NCBI GenBank assembly: GCA_964533785.1
Contig: CAZHNG010000089.1
Span: 1 to 21,164 of the forward strand
From: JANQRV01 sp964533785
Lineage (GTDB): Bacteria > Bacteroidota > Bacteroidia > Chitinophagales > Saprospiraceae
DNA: 21,164 nucleotides
Direction of reading: 5' to 3'
Shown here: positions 13,761 to 21,164 of the stretch, one piece after another
Position numbering within the stretch: position 1 is the stretch's first letter
How the letters are laid out: each line of letters opens with the position of its first letter
Made by a program: the position numbers and the translations under genes
The notes under the pieces: generated by a model
Database searches by the model: none
What the model was told of the DNA's origin: nothing
Seen by the model: the letters and a program-made list of their open reading frames with translations, nothing else

Positions 13761-15431
13761 TTATTCCCCGCCAAGAGGAGTCACTTTTCCATAATTATTT
13801 TCCCGTAGCTTCTTTTGAAAATAGGTTTTTATTTTATCCATACTGGCATCAAGGGCAGGTTCAACGCTACTATCGCCAATGGAATGATCGGCCACTCTTT
13901 CCTGAACAAAGGATTCAATGTAAACCGATTGCGAAGGAAAGGCAAAACTAACGCCCAGATCCTTGGCTAATAACATAATGGCGTACATCACTTCGTGCCG
14001 GGCTTTCAATTCTTCCGTCCAATTCATGGCTTCGAAAAAGCAGTATACCAAAATATTGATAGAGCTCTCCGCAAAGCTGTTCAGGTGTACTTCGTAAAAA
14101 TCCTTACGGGTTATCGGATGGTTCTCGATAATTTTCCTGATGCCCTTTACAAAAAGATCGATCCGGTCTGGTGGGGTATTGTAGGTCACTCCGATATCGG
14201 TTTTAAAGCGGCGGTATTGGCGGAGCCCCATATTGTTGACCACCTTGTCGGCCAACTGGCCATTAGGTACGTAAACCAGAGAATTGGCGAAAGTCCTGAT
14301 CCGGGTGGAACGCACGCCTACTTCTTCTACTACTCCGTGCACATCATCGAAATTGATCCAATCGCCGATTTGAAAGGGACGATCCACGAAGATCATAATG
14401 GAACCGAAAAAATTCTTTACCGTATCCTGAGCAGCAAGGGCAATCGCCAATCCGCCAATGGATATCCCCGCTAACAAAGCGGTTACGTTGACCGCCAAGT
14501 AATCGAGGATGTATATTACACCAATTGCCCAAATAATGATATTGGCAATGCGGCTTAAAACCGGAAGCAACTGATCATCAAGGGTGTTCTCCGTTTTTTT
14601 GGTCACATTATCCAGGTACTGGAATATGATCGTGCTGATTTGTACAATGAACAAGATCAAAAAGAAAATACCCAAGATACCCAATCCTTTTATCAGTACA
14701 GCGTTGAACTGGATCGGCAGCTGAAACATTGGCAAGAAGTACAATAGCAGTTTGGTCGTCAGAAAGAGCCCGAAGATCCTTGCCATTTTTGACAATGAAC
14801 GATTGACTTGCTCTGGTACGCCCAACCTTTTCTTCAAAAAAGAAGTAACGATCCGTCTTGCCAGCCAATTGATCAAATAGAAGAACAATCCACTGCACAA
14901 CAATAACACCAATACTCCTAACCACTTTGCTACGGTTACATCCAGTATTTCAAAATCCCAGAAGGGGCCGTGAAAGGCTTGAGCAAAGCCTGTCCCGAAA
15001 GGAAACACTTCCTTAAATAAAGCAGGCACCTGTTCTATGGTCGTCTGCGAATAATACCACTGCCCCTCTACTCTTTCTACGTAGATCCTGGGTTCATCTT
15101 TGTTGATGAAATAAATGTATTCATTGTTGGCGGTGGAATCTTGATAATTATTGCGTTTGGGTAGCCGATTAATATCGACATAATAACCTTTGCCATCCAG
15201 TATTTTCTTCAATTGAATGGCAACATCTCTCCGGTTTGAGGTGCCGGGAGGGATAGACAGCGCAGCACGACCGGGATCGTAATTTTCTTCCTGTAGATAG
15301 TATAAATGATTATAGATAACACTGTAAGGAGAATTGTTCACAGCGGAGGAGTCTACTTGGCCGAACAGATAAAAACAAGCTACGAGGAAAAAGAGCGTAA
15401 TACCTATTTTGCGTCCAAACTGTGATATCAT
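13761..15431 (-). CDS. MscS-family mechanosensitive ion channel with periplasmic N-domain
   Basis: This 556-residue protein has a signal peptide at 1-25 and a soluble region at about 26-160 without a recognised fold. Membrane helices follow at about 168-190, 218-236, 245-270 and 293-312. The pore helix is glycine/alanine-rich ('LLAGISIGGLAIALAAQDTVKN', about 319-340). It leads into the MscS beta domain ('FFGSIMIFVDRPFQIGDWIN', 'GVVEEVGVRSTRIRT', 'VYVPNGQLADKVVNN') and the alpha/beta end domain to about 520. It is an inner-membrane channel that opens on membrane tension during osmotic downshock; larger MscS homologues like this can be more specialised. It stands alone, 109 bases after the sulfatase stop. 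The family is certain; gating properties are not readable. Confidence 0.92.
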   Translation of the reverse strand: MISQFGRKIGITLFFLVACFYLFGQVDSSAVNNSPYSVIYNHLYYLQEENYDPGRAALSIPPGTSNRRDVAIQLKKILDGKGYYVDINRLPKRNNYQDSTANNEYIYFINKDEPRIYVERVEGQWYYSQTTIEQVPALFKEVFPFGTGFAQAFHGPFWDFEILDVTVAKWLGVLVLLLCSGLFFYLINWLARRIVTSFLKKRLGVPEQVNRSLSKMARIFGLFLTTKLLLYFLPMFQLPIQFNAVLIKGLGILGIFFLILFIVQISTIIFQYLDNVTKKTENTLDDQLLPVLSRIANIIIWAIGVIYILDYLAVNVTALLAGISIGGLAIALAAQDTVKNFFGSIMIFVDRPFQIGDWINFDDVHGVVEEVGVRSTRIRTFANSLVYVPNGQLADKVVNNMGLRQYRRFKTDIGVTYNTPPDRIDLFVKGIRKIIENHPITRKDFYEVHLNSFAESSINILVYCFFEAMNWTEELKARHEVMYAIMLLAKDLGVSFAFPSQSVYIESFVQERVADHSIGDSSVEPALDASMDKIKTYFQKKLRENNYGKVTPLGGE

Positions 15432-15540
15432 TCTTTTACGGTCTTTTATTTTGCTGAAGGGTTTAATGAACTAAATCCGTTGTTGCTGCACTATTTTAAA
15501 TTTCACAAATGAGTTGCCCGGTCACCTGAGCTCCAAATAC

Positions 15541-16932
15541 TTATTCAGAACCGTAAAACCTTTGCCGGTGGCTCTCCGCCAATTGAAGCAATTTTTCAGC
15601 GACTTCCGGGTGATCGGCGAGCACATTGGTACTTTCGTAAGGATCGTTTTCCATATCAAAAAGAGCAGTATCGATCTGCGCCTGCCGGTATTTGCCGGCC
15701 ATACCATCTCCACCGTTGGTTTCCAGCGTCCGGTAATTGTGCGGCAAATGCAGTTTCCATTTGCCGTCCCCGCTCATAATACCTTCAAAGTTACTGCCAT
15801 TCGAAAAAGCGTAGTAATCGTGAGGATTAACAGCGTCTTGTTCACCCTTCATCAGCCCCCAGACGTTTCGTCCGTCGATCTCATGCTGTGGTAAAGGGAC
15901 GTCCGCCAAGTAACAAAGGGTGGGTAATAGATCCACCGTAAAAATGGTAGCAGTAGAATTGGTATTGGCCTGAATACTATCGGGGTATTTTATGATGCAA
16001 GGAGAGCGGATACCTCCGTCAAACGAGGTTCCCTTTGCTTCGCGGTAAGGCGTTTGTCCGGCGTGATTACCGTAAGAGATCCAGGGGCCATTGTCGGAAG
16101 TAAAGATTACGATGGTATTATCATCAATGCCGTTATCTTTTAAGGCTTGGTTGATTTGTCCTACCGACCAATCCAGCTCCAACATAACATCGGCGTATAA
16201 ACCTTGTCCGGATTTACCTTCAAATTCCTCACTGCAAAACAACGGTACGTGCGGCATAGAATGTGGAACATATAATAAAAAGGACGAATCGCGGTGGCGT
16301 TGAATAAAATATACCGCATGTTCGGTATACCATTTCGTTAAATACTTTTGATCTTCTTTGGAAACGTCCTCGATCGTAACCTCCCCGTTTTCCCAAAACT
16401 GGATAGGGTACTTTCCCCAGTAGTCCGGATTCTCCGGATGAAATTTCCACATATCATTGGAATACATCAATCCACAAGATTCATCAAAACCTCTGGCGGG
16501 TGGCCTGGTATCCGGTTGATCACCGCAATGCCATTTACCGAAAATGGCCGTGCGATAACCCGCCTCTTTAAATACTTCACCGATGGTATTAAATTTTGGA
16601 TCTAATCCCCTGGCTTTAGGACCGTGCGCCCCGAATACCTTCGTCCGGCCAGGATAACACCCCGTAATTAAAGCCGAACGGGATGCAGAACAGACCGCCT
16701 GAGGAACGTAGAAATTTCGGTAGGTACAACCTTCATTCGCTAATTGTGCAACGTTTGGCGTTGCTAATTCACCATTACTAAACGGTTCAAAATCTCCCCA
16801 GCCGGCATCATCCAGAAAGATGATCACTACATTCGGTTTTGTTGGCTCCTCTGACGGTGCCGTATCATCGGAACAATTATACAAAGATAGCCCCAGCAGA
16901 CATGCTAAGAGGATCAGTAAGTGGTTTTTCAT
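15541..16932 (-). CDS. Lipoprotein sulfatase (arylsulfatase type, formylglycine enzyme)
   Basis: The 463 residues begin with a lipoprotein signal (LSLYN-C, Cys20), so it is anchored at the cell envelope. The type I sulfatase core is complete: metal ligands D41-D42 in 'VVIIFLDDAGWGDFEPF', catalytic C81 in CSASRSALITG (the Cys is converted to formylglycine; Ala replaces the usual Pro), K133 and H135 in GKWHCG, H228 in VPHSMPHVP, D280-N281 in FTSDNGPW and K300. The C-terminal subdomain carries DGKWKLHLPH. It hydrolyses sulfate esters, probably from sulfated polysaccharide or a related sugar; the exact substrate is not readable. The gene follows the MBL hydrolase by 14 bases and ends the ribH operon. 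No formylglycine-generating enzyme or carbohydrate locus is nearby. The activating enzyme must be encoded elsewhere. Confidence 0.92.
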   Translation of the reverse strand: MKNHLLILLACLLGLSLYNCSDDTAPSEEPTKPNVVIIFLDDAGWGDFEPFSNGELATPNVAQLANEGCTYRNFYVPQAVCSASRSALITGCYPGRTKVFGAHGPKARGLDPKFNTIGEVFKEAGYRTAIFGKWHCGDQPDTRPPARGFDESCGLMYSNDMWKFHPENPDYWGKYPIQFWENGEVTIEDVSKEDQKYLTKWYTEHAVYFIQRHRDSSFLLYVPHSMPHVPLFCSEEFEGKSGQGLYADVMLELDWSVGQINQALKDNGIDDNTIVIFTSDNGPWISYGNHAGQTPYREAKGTSFDGGIRSPCIIKYPDSIQANTNSTATIFTVDLLPTLCYLADVPLPQHEIDGRNVWGLMKGEQDAVNPHDYYAFSNGSNFEGIMSGDGKWKLHLPHNYRTLETNGGDGMAGKYRQAQIDTALFDMENDPYESTNVLADHPEVAEKLLQLAESHRQRFYGSE

Positions 16933-16946
16933 GTGTTTTGTTTTTC

Positions 16947-17804
16947 TTATACGGTGACTAATTTAGCAAAGTCTACCGACTCTTTCAGCACTATTCTGCC
17001 TCTTTCGTTTTTCGCAACAGTAGCACAGCTCATGGTGGGGTCATGCTCAAAGAATAAATAATAGTCATGCTCGATCGCTTCGGTAAGCAGCCTTTCTTTT
17101 TCTTCCAAGGTATTTAAGGGCCTTACATCGTAACTCATGACGTAGGGTAAACTGATGTGAAAGTTCGAAGGCAACAAGTCAGCACAGTAAACAATGGTTT
17201 TTCCTTCATAGCTTAACAGGGGTATCATCATAGCCTCCGTATGCCCGTAGACGAACCTCAATTTTATACCGGGTAACCATTCGACATCATCTTTTTGAAC
17301 ATCAATATACCGAAGTAGTCCTTGCTCTTTTAAAGGAACGAAATTCTCTTTTAGAAAAGAAGCTTTTTCCCTTACATTGGGTTGATAGGCCCAATTGTAA
17401 TGGGCTTCGTTGGTCCAGTAAACCGCATTGGGAAAAGCAGGAAGAAGGTCACCGGATGGATTCTTCATGACGGCCCCTCCGACGTGATCAAAATGAAAAT
17501 GGGTGAGTAAAACATCCGTAATGTCTTCGGGCCGCAAACCGGCCTTTAAAAGAGAATTCGCAAGGCTATCCGATCCGTGAGGATGAAAATGAGAGCGGAA
17601 TTTTACATCTTGCTTGTTGCCAATTCCCGTATCGATCAGTATTTTTCTGTTTTCTGTTTCGATCAGTAAACAACGCATGCACCAGGTACAAAGGTTATTG
17701 TCATCACTAGGATGCTTCCTGGACCACAGTGTTTTAGGAACTACACCAAACATGGCTCCTCCGTCCAGTTTGAATAGTCCTGTCTCAATGATGGTTAATT
17801 TCAT
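16947..17804 (-). CDS. MBL-fold metallo-hydrolase
   Basis: This 285-residue cytosolic-looking protein has the full metallo-beta-lactamase metal set: H102-x-H104-x-D106-H107 in THFHFDHVGG, H188 in YGHTEAM, D209 in YCADLLPS and H254 in FFEHDP. Strands before it include 'NRKILIDTGIGNKQDVKF'. The spacing and the 'DTGIG' turn resemble the lactonase/phosphodiesterase-like branch, which hydrolyses lactones, esters or phosphodiesters, but the substrate cannot be told. It starts 23 bases after ribH and precedes the sulfatase by 14 bases, so it is co-transcribed with both. There is no signal peptide. An acyl-homoserine-lactone lactonase role is possible but not shown. Confidence 0.88.
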   Translation of the reverse strand: MKLTIIETGLFKLDGGAMFGVVPKTLWSRKHPSDDNNLCTWCMRCLLIETENRKILIDTGIGNKQDVKFRSHFHPHGSDSLANSLLKAGLRPEDITDVLLTHFHFDHVGGAVMKNPSGDLLPAFPNAVYWTNEAHYNWAYQPNVREKASFLKENFVPLKEQGLLRYIDVQKDDVEWLPGIKLRFVYGHTEAMMIPLLSYEGKTIVYCADLLPSNFHISLPYVMSYDVRPLNTLEEKERLLTEAIEHDYYLFFEHDPTMSCATVAKNERGRIVLKESVDFAKLVTV

Positions 17805-17827
17805 AGCTTAAAAATTGCAGGCAGGTC

Positions 17828-18346
17828 TTATTGAAAACCGATCCTAGTCTCTTTGGCTGCCAATTCCTTTTTCAGGGTAGCCATCCTTATAGCGGTTACG
17901 GCCGCTTCTACGCCTTTATTGCCGTATTTTCCACCGGCTCTTTCCAAGGCTTGTTCTTCACTATTGGGAGTCAACACTCCAAAGATACAGGGAGTGCCGC
18001 TGGTAAGGGCTAAATTGGTGATTCCTATGGATACTGCCTGATTGATATATTCATCGTGTTTGGTTTCCCCCTTAATTACACATCCCAAGCAGATAATCGC
18101 ATCGTATTTATCATTGGCCAATAACAAACGGGCACCGGTAGGCAACTCAAAAGAACCAGGAACTTGAATGGTCTTGATGTTGGACTCTTTCGCACCGTGT
18201 TTTTTCAAAGTTGCTAAACACCCCTCGTATAAAGCATGAGTGATCTTAGCATTCCACGCTGACACAACGATCCCAATGGAGAATTTTTCCGCCGATGGAA
18301 TATTGTTTTCATCGTAGCTGGAAAGCCCGTTCGTAGTACTTGCCAT
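17828..18346 (-). CDS. ribH: 6,7-dimethyl-8-ribityllumazine synthase
   Basis: This enzyme condenses 5-amino-6-ribitylamino-uracil with dihydroxybutanone phosphate to make lumazine, the penultimate step of riboflavin synthesis, in the cytosol as a capsid-like or pentameric assembly. The 172 residues carry all family motifs: VVSAWNAKIT (W31-N32), VPGSFELP (E67), CLGCVIKGETKHDEYI with the catalytic His97, and 'FGVLTPNSEEQALERAGG'. The N-terminal 20 residues extend before the first core strand. It lies 33 bases after the TPR gene and 23 before the MBL gene, in one operon. No other riboflavin gene and no FMN riboswitch is visible in the window. Confidence 0.97.
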   Translation of the reverse strand: MASTTNGLSSYDENNIPSAEKFSIGIVVSAWNAKITHALYEGCLATLKKHGAKESNIKTIQVPGSFELPTGARLLLANDKYDAIICLGCVIKGETKHDEYINQAVSIGITNLALTSGTPCIFGVLTPNSEEQALERAGGKYGNKGVEAAVTAIRMATLKKELAAKETRIGFQ

Positions 18347-18379
18347 ATGAGTATTTAAGAATTGATGGTTATGATTGAA

Positions 18380-19078
18380 TTACCCTTTATTATCAACTCT
18401 GGTTATGTATTTTTCGATACCAGCTCTGTCCGGCGAATCAGGATATTCGTTTTTAATTCGCTCGTAGAAAGTTTTCGCTTCGGCGAAATTGCCTTGTTTT
18501 TCGTGTAATAAGCCGATCTTTTTCAAATAATAGGGAACGAGCAGTTCATTATCGGATTGATTTACCGCTCTTTTGTAGTATTTCAATGCATTATCGAATT
18601 GGTCGATCTCGGAAAAGGCATCTCCCATCGCTCCGTATTTCATGATAGGAGCTATAGTTCCCGCCGGATCGAAATCATCCAGATAATCCAAAGCAATACC
18701 GTAATCCCCGATGTTCAGGTAGCAAATACCGGCATAATAAAGGGCCAGATTACCCGCATTGGTTCCTTTGTAATCTTCAGCAATGTCTACGAAACCGCTG
18801 AAGCCACCTCCGGGATTTACAAGCGCTTGTTGAAAGGAATCCCTTTCAAACATGATCTGAGCTTGTGACATTTGACGGATAGCCTCCTCATTGCGAGGTG
18901 CCTTGTAAAAGGTATTGTAGGCGAACAAACCTCCGAAGATCAGAACGGCGATCGTTAAAACACCCAATATCAGGTTCTGATTTTTTTCGTAGAAGGTCTG
19001 GGCCTGATCCGTAGCTTCCAGGATGTCGATTAACTTTTCATCATCCTGTTGTTTCTTTTTCCTTCTTCTCTGTGCCAT
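18380..19078 (-). CDS. Membrane-anchored tetratricopeptide-repeat protein
   Basis: The 232 residues start with a very basic stretch (MAQRRRKKKQQ), have one membrane helix at about 36-56 and then a periplasmic helical region. TPR motifs are seen at about 117-150 ('NLALYYAGICYLNIGDYGIALDYLDDF'), 152-186 ('MGDAFSEIDQFDNALKYYKRAV') and 188-222 ('KKIGLLHEKQGNFAEAKTFYERI'). The layout resembles YfgM-type envelope proteins that associate with the Sec machinery, and is common beside ribH in Bacteroidota. It probably scaffolds protein contacts; a specific partner cannot be read. It is the first gene of the ribH operon. Confidence 0.82.
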   Translation of the reverse strand: MAQRRRKKKQQDDEKLIDILEATDQAQTFYEKNQNLILGVLTIAVLIFGGLFAYNTFYKAPRNEEAIRQMSQAQIMFERDSFQQALVNPGGGFSGFVDIAEDYKGTNAGNLALYYAGICYLNIGDYGIALDYLDDFDPAGTIAPIMKYGAMGDAFSEIDQFDNALKYYKRAVNQSDNELLVPYYLKKIGLLHEKQGNFAEAKTFYERIKNEYPDSPDRAGIEKYITRVDNKG

Positions 19079-19102
19079 TTTATGGAATGATTGTTTTCTT
19101 CA

Positions 19103-19110
19103 CAAAATTA
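19103..19110 (-). promoter_or_regulatory. -7 box of the TPR-ribH-MBL-sulfatase operon
   Basis: TAATTTTG on the minus strand (19110-19103) matches TAnnTTTG exactly and lies 25 bases before the ATG at 19078. The -33 element is not well spaced (a TTG about 24 bases upstream), so this is a partial match. It is the only box in the 127-base gap after pdhA. Confidence 0.5.
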
Positions 19111-19205
19111 TATGAGACAAATAGACGCTGTACTGCAAGAAGTGATACCAGTAATCAACGGGAGAGCGTTGGGTGTGAAAGAAAGTCGAATGCGTATTCA
19201 CTTTT

Positions 19206-20216
19206 CTAATCAACAATAAAAGGATAATCCTCTTGAACACAATTGTCAGTGTACAATTCCGAAGGATCCGGATAATTTGACTTTTCGGCAAATTCAACCG
19301 CTTCGTCGATTTCCGCCTTAATTTTATTTTTTATTTCCTTTACTTCGTCGGCGGTAGCGAACTTCTTGTCAATCAGTTTCTGTTCTGTTACCTTAACGGG
19401 ATCGCGATCTTTGTATTCTTTCACTTCTTCTTTAGTCCGGTACTTTGCCGGATCCGAAACGGAATGCCCTTTGTAGCGGTAAGTACGGATCTCCAGAAAA
19501 TAGGGACCATTTCCCGCCCGAATGTGTTCAGCGGCTCTGGTCACTGCTTCGTGAACGGATTCCGGCTGCATACCGTCTACTTGTTCTGAGGGCAAAGAAT
19601 AAGGAGCACCTAGTTTGTACAGATCAGTAGAAAAACTGGTCCGCTCAACGGAAGTCCCCATAGCATACCCATTATTTTCACAAACGTACAATACGGGAAG
19701 CCTCCAGTTCATGGCCATATTGAAGGATTCATGCAAAGATCCCTGACGGGCAGCCCCGTCACCAAACATAGTTACACAAAGATTATCTGTTCCTTTGTAT
19801 TTTTCAGCAAAAGCAACGCCCGTTCCAATTGGGATTTGCGCTCCAACAATACCGTTGCCGCCAAAATAACGCAATTCAGAGGAAAAGAAATGCATAGATC
19901 CCCCTTTACCCTTTACTACTCCTGTTTCCTTGCCGAATAACTCTGCCATGCAAGATTTTGTATCTACCCCTCTGCCTATGGCAGTACCGTGTTGACGGTA
20001 AGCGGTCGCGATAGCATCCCCCTCTTTTAAAGCAGATTCCATACCCGCAGTAACGGCTTCCTGACCTATATATACGTGCAAAAAACCACGGATCTTTTGC
20101 TGCCCGTAAAGGAATAAAGCTTTTTCTTCAAACCGGCGAATACGCAGCATGAGTTCATACCAATGCAAATAGGTTGCTTTATCAAACTGAATGGTAGCTT
20201 CTGTTTTTTCACTCAT
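19206..20216 (-). CDS. pdhA: Pyruvate dehydrogenase E1 component, alpha subunit
   Basis: The 336 residues form the thiamine-diphosphate-binding alpha subunit that, with E1 beta, decarboxylates pyruvate and hands the acetyl group to the lipoyl domain of E2. Visible motifs are the entry 'RIRRFEEKALFLYGQQKI' helix and 'GFLHVYIGQEAVTAGM'. The TPP motif starts at GDG (152-154, FGDGAARQGSLHE) and ends at NN (181-182, CENNGYAMGTS). The phosphorylation-loop region reads 'YRYKGHSVSDPAKYRTKEEV'. The length is full. It stands alone: no pdhB or E2 gene follows, unlike many other genomes, so its partners lie elsewhere. A leader hairpin precedes it. Confidence 0.95.
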   Translation of the reverse strand: MSEKTEATIQFDKATYLHWYELMLRIRRFEEKALFLYGQQKIRGFLHVYIGQEAVTAGMESALKEGDAIATAYRQHGTAIGRGVDTKSCMAELFGKETGVVKGKGGSMHFFSSELRYFGGNGIVGAQIPIGTGVAFAEKYKGTDNLCVTMFGDGAARQGSLHESFNMAMNWRLPVLYVCENNGYAMGTSVERTSFSTDLYKLGAPYSLPSEQVDGMQPESVHEAVTRAAEHIRAGNGPYFLEIRTYRYKGHSVSDPAKYRTKEEVKEYKDRDPVKVTEQKLIDKKFATADEVKEIKNKIKAEIDEAVEFAEKSNYPDPSELYTDNCVQEDYPFIVD

Positions 20217-20262
20217 TGTATTGTTCGTATTTTTACAATATCCTGTTCTTACAAAACGATAG

Positions 20263-20308
20263 TACTCAAGCCTTCTTGAGTAATTTTATGAAATCAAGCG
20301 CAAATATA
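20263..20308 (-). promoter_or_regulatory. Promoter and leader hairpin of pdhA
   Basis: TATATTTG on the minus strand (20308-20301) is an exact TAnnTTTG -7 box, though no well-spaced TTTG lies upstream. It implies a leader of about 80 bases before the ATG at 20216. Within it TACTCAAG (20263-20270) and CTTGAGTA (20275-20282) form a perfect 8-base-pair hairpin with a CCTT loop (AAGG in the mRNA). It may stabilise the message or act in control. Confidence 0.55.
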
Positions 20309-20410
20309 CACGAAAGAAGGTAATTTAGTAATTCAAGAATACTTAATTGCTTTCTGGCGCCATAAATTTCTCTTGATTGATATTTTTATCTAAACTAATT
20401 CTAAATAAGT

Positions 20411-20441
20411 TTTGTTCGCCGCTAGAATCGGTTTAATTTTG
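20411..20441 (+). promoter_or_regulatory. Bacteroidota consensus promoter of the LuxR-type regulator
   Basis: TTTG (20411-20414), a 19-base spacer, and TAATTTTG (20434-20441) match the TTTG-(19-21)-TAnnTTTG consensus at every fixed position. The ATG at 20467 follows 25 bases later. It points away from pdhA, so the two genes are divergent across a 250-base region. Confidence 0.78.
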
Positions 20442-20466
20442 GAATCAATAATTAACCATATACAAG

Positions 20467-21117
20467 ATGCAGTCACCAATTACAATCACACTGGCAGATG
20501 CTCATTATTTGATCAGAAGAGGGCTGAAGCATATCATAGTCGGCCATAAGAACTACGAGATAATTGCTGAGGCAGCTAACGAAAATCAATTGATCGCCAG
20601 CATAAAAAAAGAAGCCCCTCAGGTGCTCATCATCGACCACAACCAACCCAATCATTTTTCTTTTGCTACCATTCAAAAAATAAAACAACTGTCTCCTGCT
20701 ACCCAAATATTGGTCATTAGCGCCGATGAAGATCGCAACAAGATCGATCAAACCCTTGAATTTGGGGTCAATAGCTTCCTAACAAAATGCTGTGACGAAA
20801 AGGAGATCCTCGATGCCATTGAAGCTACCGCTAAAAGAGAAAAGTTTTTTTGCAGCAATATTCTCAACTATCTCATCGAAAGATCCTACGCTAAAGAGCC
20901 TGAAAAAAATAAAACCACTCCGCTTACTCAACGGGAGATCGAGATCGTACAACTAGTCGCCAAAGGATTGATCGCTAAAGAAATTGCTAATATCCTGCAC
21001 CTCAGCACTCATACCGTTTATACCCACCGCAAAAACATCATGAAAAAACTGGAATTGAATACTTCTTCTGAGCTCGTACTGTATGCTTTGAATAATGGGC
21101 TTATTTCTCAGGAGTAG
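20467..21117 (+). CDS. NarL/FixJ-type response regulator with LuxR DNA-binding domain
   Basis: The 216 residues comprise a receiver domain (1-122) and a LuxR-type helix-turn-helix (about 152-212: 'PLTQREIEIVQLVAKGLIAK', 'EIANILHLSTHTVYTHRKN', 'IMKKLELNTSSELVLYALN'). The putative phospho-acceptor is D57 in VLIIDHNQPN, with S85 and K107 also in place. The usual 'DD' pair at the start is reduced to a single D11 in LADAHYLIRRG, and the 'D-x-x-M-P' box is DHNQP, so metal binding may be altered. No kinase gene is adjacent. It controls transcription of unknown targets. It is the only clear plus-strand gene of the window and has a textbook promoter. Confidence 0.92.
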   Translation: MQSPITITLADAHYLIRRGLKHIIVGHKNYEIIAEAANENQLIASIKKEAPQVLIIDHNQPNHFSFATIQKIKQLSPATQILVISADEDRNKIDQTLEFGVNSFLTKCCDEKEILDAIEATAKREKFFCSNILNYLIERSYAKEPEKNKTTPLTQREIEIVQLVAKGLIAKEIANILHLSTHTVYTHRKNIMKKLELNTSSELVLYALNNGLISQE

Positions 21118-21164
21118 GCAATGAGCAATGGGGCAATGAGCAATGAACAATGGGGCAATGAGCA
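21118..21164 (+). repeat. Short tandem repeat GCAATGAGCAATG
   Basis: Directly after the regulator stop, GCAATGAGCAATG occurs at 21118-21130 and 21133-21145, and again as GCAATGAGCA at 21155-21164, where the window ends. Spacers are GG and AACAATGGG. It is a minisatellite-like intergenic repeat, probably longer outside the window. Confidence 0.8.

Noticed and set aside
13995..14474. Plus-strand open frame of 159 codons
   Set aside because: It is a shadow of the MscS pore and beta domain on the minus strand.
15514..15894. Plus-strand open frame of 126 codons
   Set aside because: It lies antisense to the sulfatase C-terminus, which has intact family features.
17828..18380. FMN riboswitch in front of ribH
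   Set aside because: The 33-base gap is far too short, and no RFN-element motifs are present.

Overview
The window looks like a piece of chromosome from a Bacteroidota bacterium, most likely of the Saprospiraceae/Lewinellaceae type. Several things point that way: a TonB-dependent receptor with STN and carboxypeptidase-like N-terminal domains paired with a DUF4249 lipoprotein, a two-component-regulator propeller kinase with a LytTR response regulator, a lipoprotein sulfatase, low-to-medium GC, and promoters of the Bacteroidota form TTTG-(19-21 nt)-TAnnTTTG. Nearly all genes lie on the minus strand. Only the LuxR-type regulator at the right end is clearly on the plus strand.

Layout from left to right. 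(1) 1-1345 is a degraded, accessory-looking patch: two diverged GC-rich repeat copies, a DUF2283/DUF4258 pair that resembles a small toxin-antitoxin module, the wreck of a tyrosine recombinase directly upstream of it, and a possible membrane-protein fragment. (2) 1353-2290 is a diheme cytochrome c whose last 45 codons are shifted out of frame by an apparent one-base loss. (3) 2486-8267 is a FecI/FecR/FecA-like surface-signalling locus, transcribed right to left: ECF sigma factor, a membrane protein fusing an anti-sigma-like N-terminus to a predicted outer-membrane barrel, an STN-type TonB receptor, and a DUF4249 lipoprotein. (4) 8437-9360 is an SRPBCC plus GyrI-like protein with its own promoter and a very clear terminator. 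(5) 9948-13450 is a LytTR response regulator followed by its presumed sensor kinase. The kinase is broken twice: a frameshift near 11174, and an internal deletion that has removed almost the whole catalytic part. (6) 13761-15431 is an MscS-type channel. (7) 15541-19078 is a tight run of four genes: TPR membrane protein, ribH, MBL-fold hydrolase and lipoprotein sulfatase. (8) 19206-20216 is pdhA (pyruvate dehydrogenase E1 alpha), and 20467-21117 is a divergent LuxR-type response regulator followed by a short tandem repeat.

The most interesting signals are the two-membrane design of the sigma-regulator protein at 6275-7732, the decapitated kinase beside an intact response regulator, and the integrase wreck abutting the small toxin-antitoxin-like pair. 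Three separate disrupted genes in 12.5 kb could reflect real decay or, for the single-base shifts, sequencing error; the sequence alone cannot decide. I saw no CRISPR array, rRNA, tRNA or intact mobile element.
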